A stretch of DNA of 17,741 bases from positions 1 through 17,741 of the forward strand of contig DGUD01000074.1 of assembly GCA_002393865.1 (NCBI GenBank), given 5' to 3'. This document shows, in pieces, positions 15,414-17,741 of this stretch (positions are counted from its first letter, which is position 1; each line of letters opens with the position of its first letter). The DNA is from Treponema sp. UBA4319. GTDB lineage: Bacteria > Spirochaetota > Spirochaetia > Treponematales > Treponemataceae. The notes below the pieces were generated by a model that was not told the origin of the DNA, ran no database searches, and saw nothing but the letters and a program-made list of their open reading frames with translations. Both the position numbers and the translations under genes were made by a program.

Positions 15414-15459
15414 GGGGAGAAAGTATAGGAGAGCGGTTTGAAAAGTTCAGGGAGCCCCT

Positions 15460-15479
15460 AAAAACTCCGTCTTTCGGAG
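15460..15479 (-). terminator. Rho-independent terminator of the EIIA operon
   Basis: On the minus strand CTCCG (15479-15475), a 5-nt loop, CGGAG (15469-15465) and five T (15464-15460). It lies about 65 nt past the EIIA stop codon and upstream of the transketolase promoter, separating the two units. The stem is short, so some read-through into transketolase is possible. Confidence 0.65.
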
Positions 15480-15544
15480 GCAAGCCTGAATTTGAACCCG
15501 GCCTGCAAGAAGCCAAGTCATTTTATTGAGCTTCCTGAGGCGAA

Positions 15545-16021
15545 TCAGGCGTGCTCCATGGGGCTGTTATAGATTGCGTCGCAAAGCTGCCACTCATTCG
15601 GTGTATTTTTTAATAAAAGCTTAAATTTATCCTGCTGAATGAGCGTCGCAAGGCTTGAAAGCGTCTCAAAATGGAACGATGTCTTGGCAGTAAGCAGGAG
15701 GAACAGCGTCGATACCGGGCGGCCGTCGGGTGCGGACATATCCAGCGGCTTCTTGAGGTAAAAGACCCCGATGCGCTGCTCGGCGTCATCGGTGATAAGG
15801 GAGCGCCGCGGATGGGGGATGGCGATGCAGTTGCCCACAGCGGTACTCAGGATTTTCTCGCGCTCAAGCAGCTCGGCCTGCACGACCTCCGGGGAAAGAT
15901 AGTCCGGCAGATGCATTTTCCGCAGCGCCGCCAGATAGACCTCGGCGACAGAATCCCCTTCTATGTCCGCACATACACCGCCACGGGAAATAAGCCCGCA
16001 CAAAACCTGCTTTGAAAGCAT
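15545..16021 (-). CDS. PTS EIIA, fructose/nitrogen-regulatory type
   Basis: 158 residues, a single EIIA domain of the PtsN/fructose superfamily. The phosphorylated histidine is H70 in GNCIAIPHPR, and the later segment TLFLLLTAKTSFHFETLSSLATL is the usual interaction face. Such proteins accept phosphate from HPr or NPr and either feed an EIIBC transporter or act as regulators; no EIIB, EIIC, HPr or EI is encoded nearby, so a regulatory role is more likely. It is the second gene of an operon, 48 bp after the unknown protein gene, and has a strong AGGAGG Shine-Dalgarno (16031-16026) 4 nt before the ATG, a rather tight spacing. The symbol ptsN is plausible but not assured. Confidence 0.85.
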   Translation of the reverse strand: MLSKQVLCGLISRGGVCADIEGDSVAEVYLAALRKMHLPDYLSPEVVQAELLEREKILSTAVGNCIAIPHPRRSLITDDAEQRIGVFYLKKPLDMSAPDGRPVSTLFLLLTAKTSFHFETLSSLATLIQQDKFKLLLKNTPNEWQLCDAIYNSPMEHA

Positions 16022-16037
16022 AAAACCTCCTACATTT

Positions 16038-16066
16038 CACGGCATCGCCGGACAAGACACGGCATC
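16038..16066. repeat. 9-bp direct repeat in the intergenic gap upstream of EIIA
   Basis: CACGGCATC occurs at 16038-16046 and again at 16058-16066, 20 bp apart centre to centre (about two helical turns), filling most of the 48-bp gap. The first copy can also form a small hairpin (16040-16043 with 16047-16050). It may be a protein-binding site or an accidental duplication. Confidence 0.4.
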
Positions 16067-16069
16067 CGC

Positions 16070-17554
16070 CTAGCTTTGCTTCATCACCTTAAAGGAATTG
16101 CGGTGCTGCTCGTCAAGCGCAGCGGCAAGAATTCCTTCTATATCCTCAAAATTCCACCTCATGCCCTCAAGGGAAAGCATGAGCGAGGCAAAATCTTCTT
16201 CTATATATTCATCGCGCGCGACGGACTGCAGGATGCGCAGTAGGTGGCTATAAAGCTGGGACAGGATGACCAGCTCCTGCTGCGGCAAATCCTTGACCGG
16301 CCCGCGGCAGCAGTCTATCCGGTACATGAGCGCGTTCACTTTTGTCATGAGGGCAACCGCATCCTCGCGCACCTTCCCGGTGGCCTGATCGGAAAACCAG
16401 TTGTATGATTTCCGGAGCAGCGCATCCCGCTGGCTCAGGGTCAGCATGACATACGCCCGTTCCCCCCGGTGGAAGCTATAGTCCTCCGGGTACATCTGGT
16501 CTATCAGCGCCTGCAAGTCGGAGCCATGATGATAGTACATGTCAAGGATATACTGGTCAAGCACCTCCGGCTGCACAACAAAATACGCCATGCCGCTGTC
16601 CAGCTGCTGCAATGTCTGCGCCCGCTGCTCCACCGCATCAAGAGAGGAGCTGTTCCACGGCCCCACGGCAGGCACATCCTCGCCCTTCCGCCACAGCCGC
16701 GTCTCCACCCCGAACTGCCCTATGCCGACCTTCTTTGCATAGCGGTTCAGGAATTCCTCCACGGAACCGCTGTCCGGCACGCAGAGCTGCTCGCGGTACT
16801 CAAAGAACACAAAGGACAGCTGCTCCTCTATCGTGGTGCACGGGCCGTCCTGCTGAAAGCTCTCAAGCAGGGCGTTCTCAAGCATCGTGTACCATTCCAG
16901 CCGCCGCTCACCGCGCTCTCCGCAGTCAAATGTATTGTTGCCGTCATGCATGACCATCACGTTCACCAGCCCGGCGTCCCAGTCCTCCACGTAGCAGAGC
17001 AGGCGGTCGCCCCGCTGCATTCCCTGCTTCTCGATGAGCGGCGTCAGGTCAAAGCCCGTCAGCTTTACCCGGTTGGGCATCTCAAAATCGGCACGCAGAA
17101 AGTCCTCCCGCGAATTGGCCGGGTCGGCGGCAATGTACTGGGGGGCATATTCCTCGCCAAAGAGGATGAACATATCGATGGCGGTATCCGCGTCGAATTC
17201 CCCCGTTTTGACCGGCAGCCGCCGCTCGTTTGTGCAGAAGGACAGCGAGGAGGACGCCATCTCGCTGTCCACGAACGGCAGGCAGCGGTCTCCCGGTATC
17301 AGGACGCGCTGCTCAAATTCCTGCACAGTCGGCTTTATGCTGAACAGCTCGCCGGTAAAGGCGCCCGCCCTAGTCAGGTAGCGTCCCCGCTCCAGCCGGA
17401 ACACGAGGGGAGAGGTCTCAAGGTATTCAGCCACCTCTCGCGGAGGGACGTGCAGCCCCGCCCGCGCGAACTGCCGTTCCAGCTCCCTGGCGGTAAACAC
17501 GTTGCAATACGTGCGGAGAAACTGCTCTGCAAAATTTTCAGCTTGGATACCCAT
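16070..17554 (-). CDS. Unknown 494-residue protein with possible N-terminal winged-helix, operon partner of EIIA
   Basis: I do not recognise the family. Residues 1-65 look like a winged helix: FTARELERQFARAGL resembles a helix-turn-helix, followed by PPREVAEYLETSPLVFRLERGRYLTRAGAF, the helix and wing. The middle (about 70-330) is a mixed alpha/beta region with acidic patches and no catalytic motif I can name. The C-terminal part (about 340-494) is helical, ending in a basic-polar tail. There is no signal peptide or membrane segment, so it should be cytosolic. The EIIA gene follows 48 bp downstream under the same promoter, suggesting that the protein senses or is controlled by PTS phosphorylation. 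Regulator-like function is inference from the N-terminus and context only. The ATG at 17554 lies 7 nt after a -10-like hexamer and has no Shine-Dalgarno. Confidence 0.8.
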   Translation of the reverse strand: MGIQAENFAEQFLRTYCNVFTARELERQFARAGLHVPPREVAEYLETSPLVFRLERGRYLTRAGAFTGELFSIKPTVQEFEQRVLIPGDRCLPFVDSEMASSSLSFCTNERRLPVKTGEFDADTAIDMFILFGEEYAPQYIAADPANSREDFLRADFEMPNRVKLTGFDLTPLIEKQGMQRGDRLLCYVEDWDAGLVNVMVMHDGNNTFDCGERGERRLEWYTMLENALLESFQQDGPCTTIEEQLSFVFFEYREQLCVPDSGSVEEFLNRYAKKVGIGQFGVETRLWRKGEDVPAVGPWNSSSLDAVEQRAQTLQQLDSGMAYFVVQPEVLDQYILDMYYHHGSDLQALIDQMYPEDYSFHRGERAYVMLTLSQRDALLRKSYNWFSDQATGKVREDAVALMTKVNALMYRIDCCRGPVKDLPQQELVILSQLYSHLLRILQSVARDEYIEEDFASLMLSLEGMRWNFEDIEGILAAALDEQHRNSFKVMKQS

Positions 17555-17561
17555 ACTCTAT

Positions 17562-17590
17562 AAGATAACGTATTTTCATGAAATCTCCAA
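17562..17590 (-). promoter_or_regulatory. Promoter of the unknown-EIIA operon, leaderless start
   Basis: Minus strand TTGGAG (17590-17585), a 17-bp spacer and TATCTT (17567-17562) end 7 nt before the ATG at 17554. The -10 is a 4/6 match, so this is a moderate call, but spacing and layout match the other leaderless starts in the window. Confidence 0.45.
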
Positions 17591-17702
17591 GAGCGGCGGA
17601 AGAATTTTCACTTTCCTTGCAAAGCTTGAAAACACTTGAAATTCTCCCCGCTCAGGGGGGAAGCAGCGCAGCCCTTCCGCGCCACAGCGGAGTGAGGCAG
17701 TA

Positions 17703-17741
17703 TCAGACGGATTTGACCGGAATCAGATGCCATTCCCGCCG
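17703..17741 (-). CDS. Possible C-terminal end of a further gene, cut by the window edge
   Basis: On the minus strand the last 39 bases read RREWHLIPVKSV and then TGA, which looks like a plausible protein C-terminus. Past the stop are two hairpins (a TCCGC/GCGGA stem near 17680-17695 and a C4/G4 stem near 17646-17662) without clear U-tracts. Twelve codons are too few to identify it, and it may be chance. Confidence 0.2.
   Translation of the reverse strand, partial: RREWHLIPVKSV

Noticed and set aside
15475..15544. tRNA-like stretch on the minus strand (a GGTTCAAAT T-loop sequence downstream of EIIA)
   Set aside because: The T-stem is poorly paired, no matching acceptor stem or anticodon arm is found, and no CCA end is present.

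Overview
This 17.7 kb window is GC-rich chromosomal bacterial DNA, densely coding, with ten convincing protein genes and no tRNA, rRNA, insertion sequence, phage gene or CRISPR array that I can see. The best guess is a Treponema-like spirochaete from an anaerobic host-associated habitat. The grounds are inferred: a DUF4954 protein (a family I know from Bacteroidetes and treponemes), a group B-type [FeFe] hydrogenase, an HD-GYP response regulator, and a lone nitrogen/fructose-type PTS EIIA next to a conserved-looking unknown protein. No marker gene settles the species.

Layout. 1-312: no gene; a 131-nt imperfect inverted repeat followed by a promoter. 313-1359 (+): adenosine deaminase family enzyme, ending at a bidirectional terminator (1400-1441) shared with a cytosolic GH2 glycosidase (1530-3941, -). 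A 221-nt divergent spacer with two perfect 12-bp palindromes leads to the [FeFe] hydrogenase (4163-5635, +), which converges on the DUF4954 beta-helix protein (5659-7887, -). Next is an exported, catalytically degenerate M16 peptidase homologue (7998-9434, +), whose 3' end runs into a roughly 62-bp tandem repeat, converging on 5-formyltetrahydrofolate cyclo-ligase (9648-10283, -). Then come a two-gene operon of HD-GYP response regulator and dGTPase-like HD hydrolase (10540-12978, +), transketolase (13185-15152, -) with a long structured leader, and a two-gene operon of an unknown 494-residue protein and a PTS EIIA (15545-17554, -).

Metabolic reading: hydrogen metabolism, sugar cleavage and PTS control, pentose-phosphate interconversion, one-carbon folate repair, and purine nucleoside and dNTP turnover. 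These are mostly independent transcription units rather than one pathway cluster.

The most striking feature is gene starts. Seven transcription units begin with a -10 hexamer ending only 6-7 nt before the ATG and have no upstream Shine-Dalgarno sequence, so their mRNAs should be leaderless or nearly so. The genes that do carry a G-rich Shine-Dalgarno are either internal to operons or have long leaders (transketolase and HD-GYP). In both of those leaders the Shine-Dalgarno can be base-paired. The transketolase leader can form an H-type pseudoknot that ties up the ribosome-binding site and fits no riboswitch class I know; it is my leading candidate for an undescribed regulatory element.
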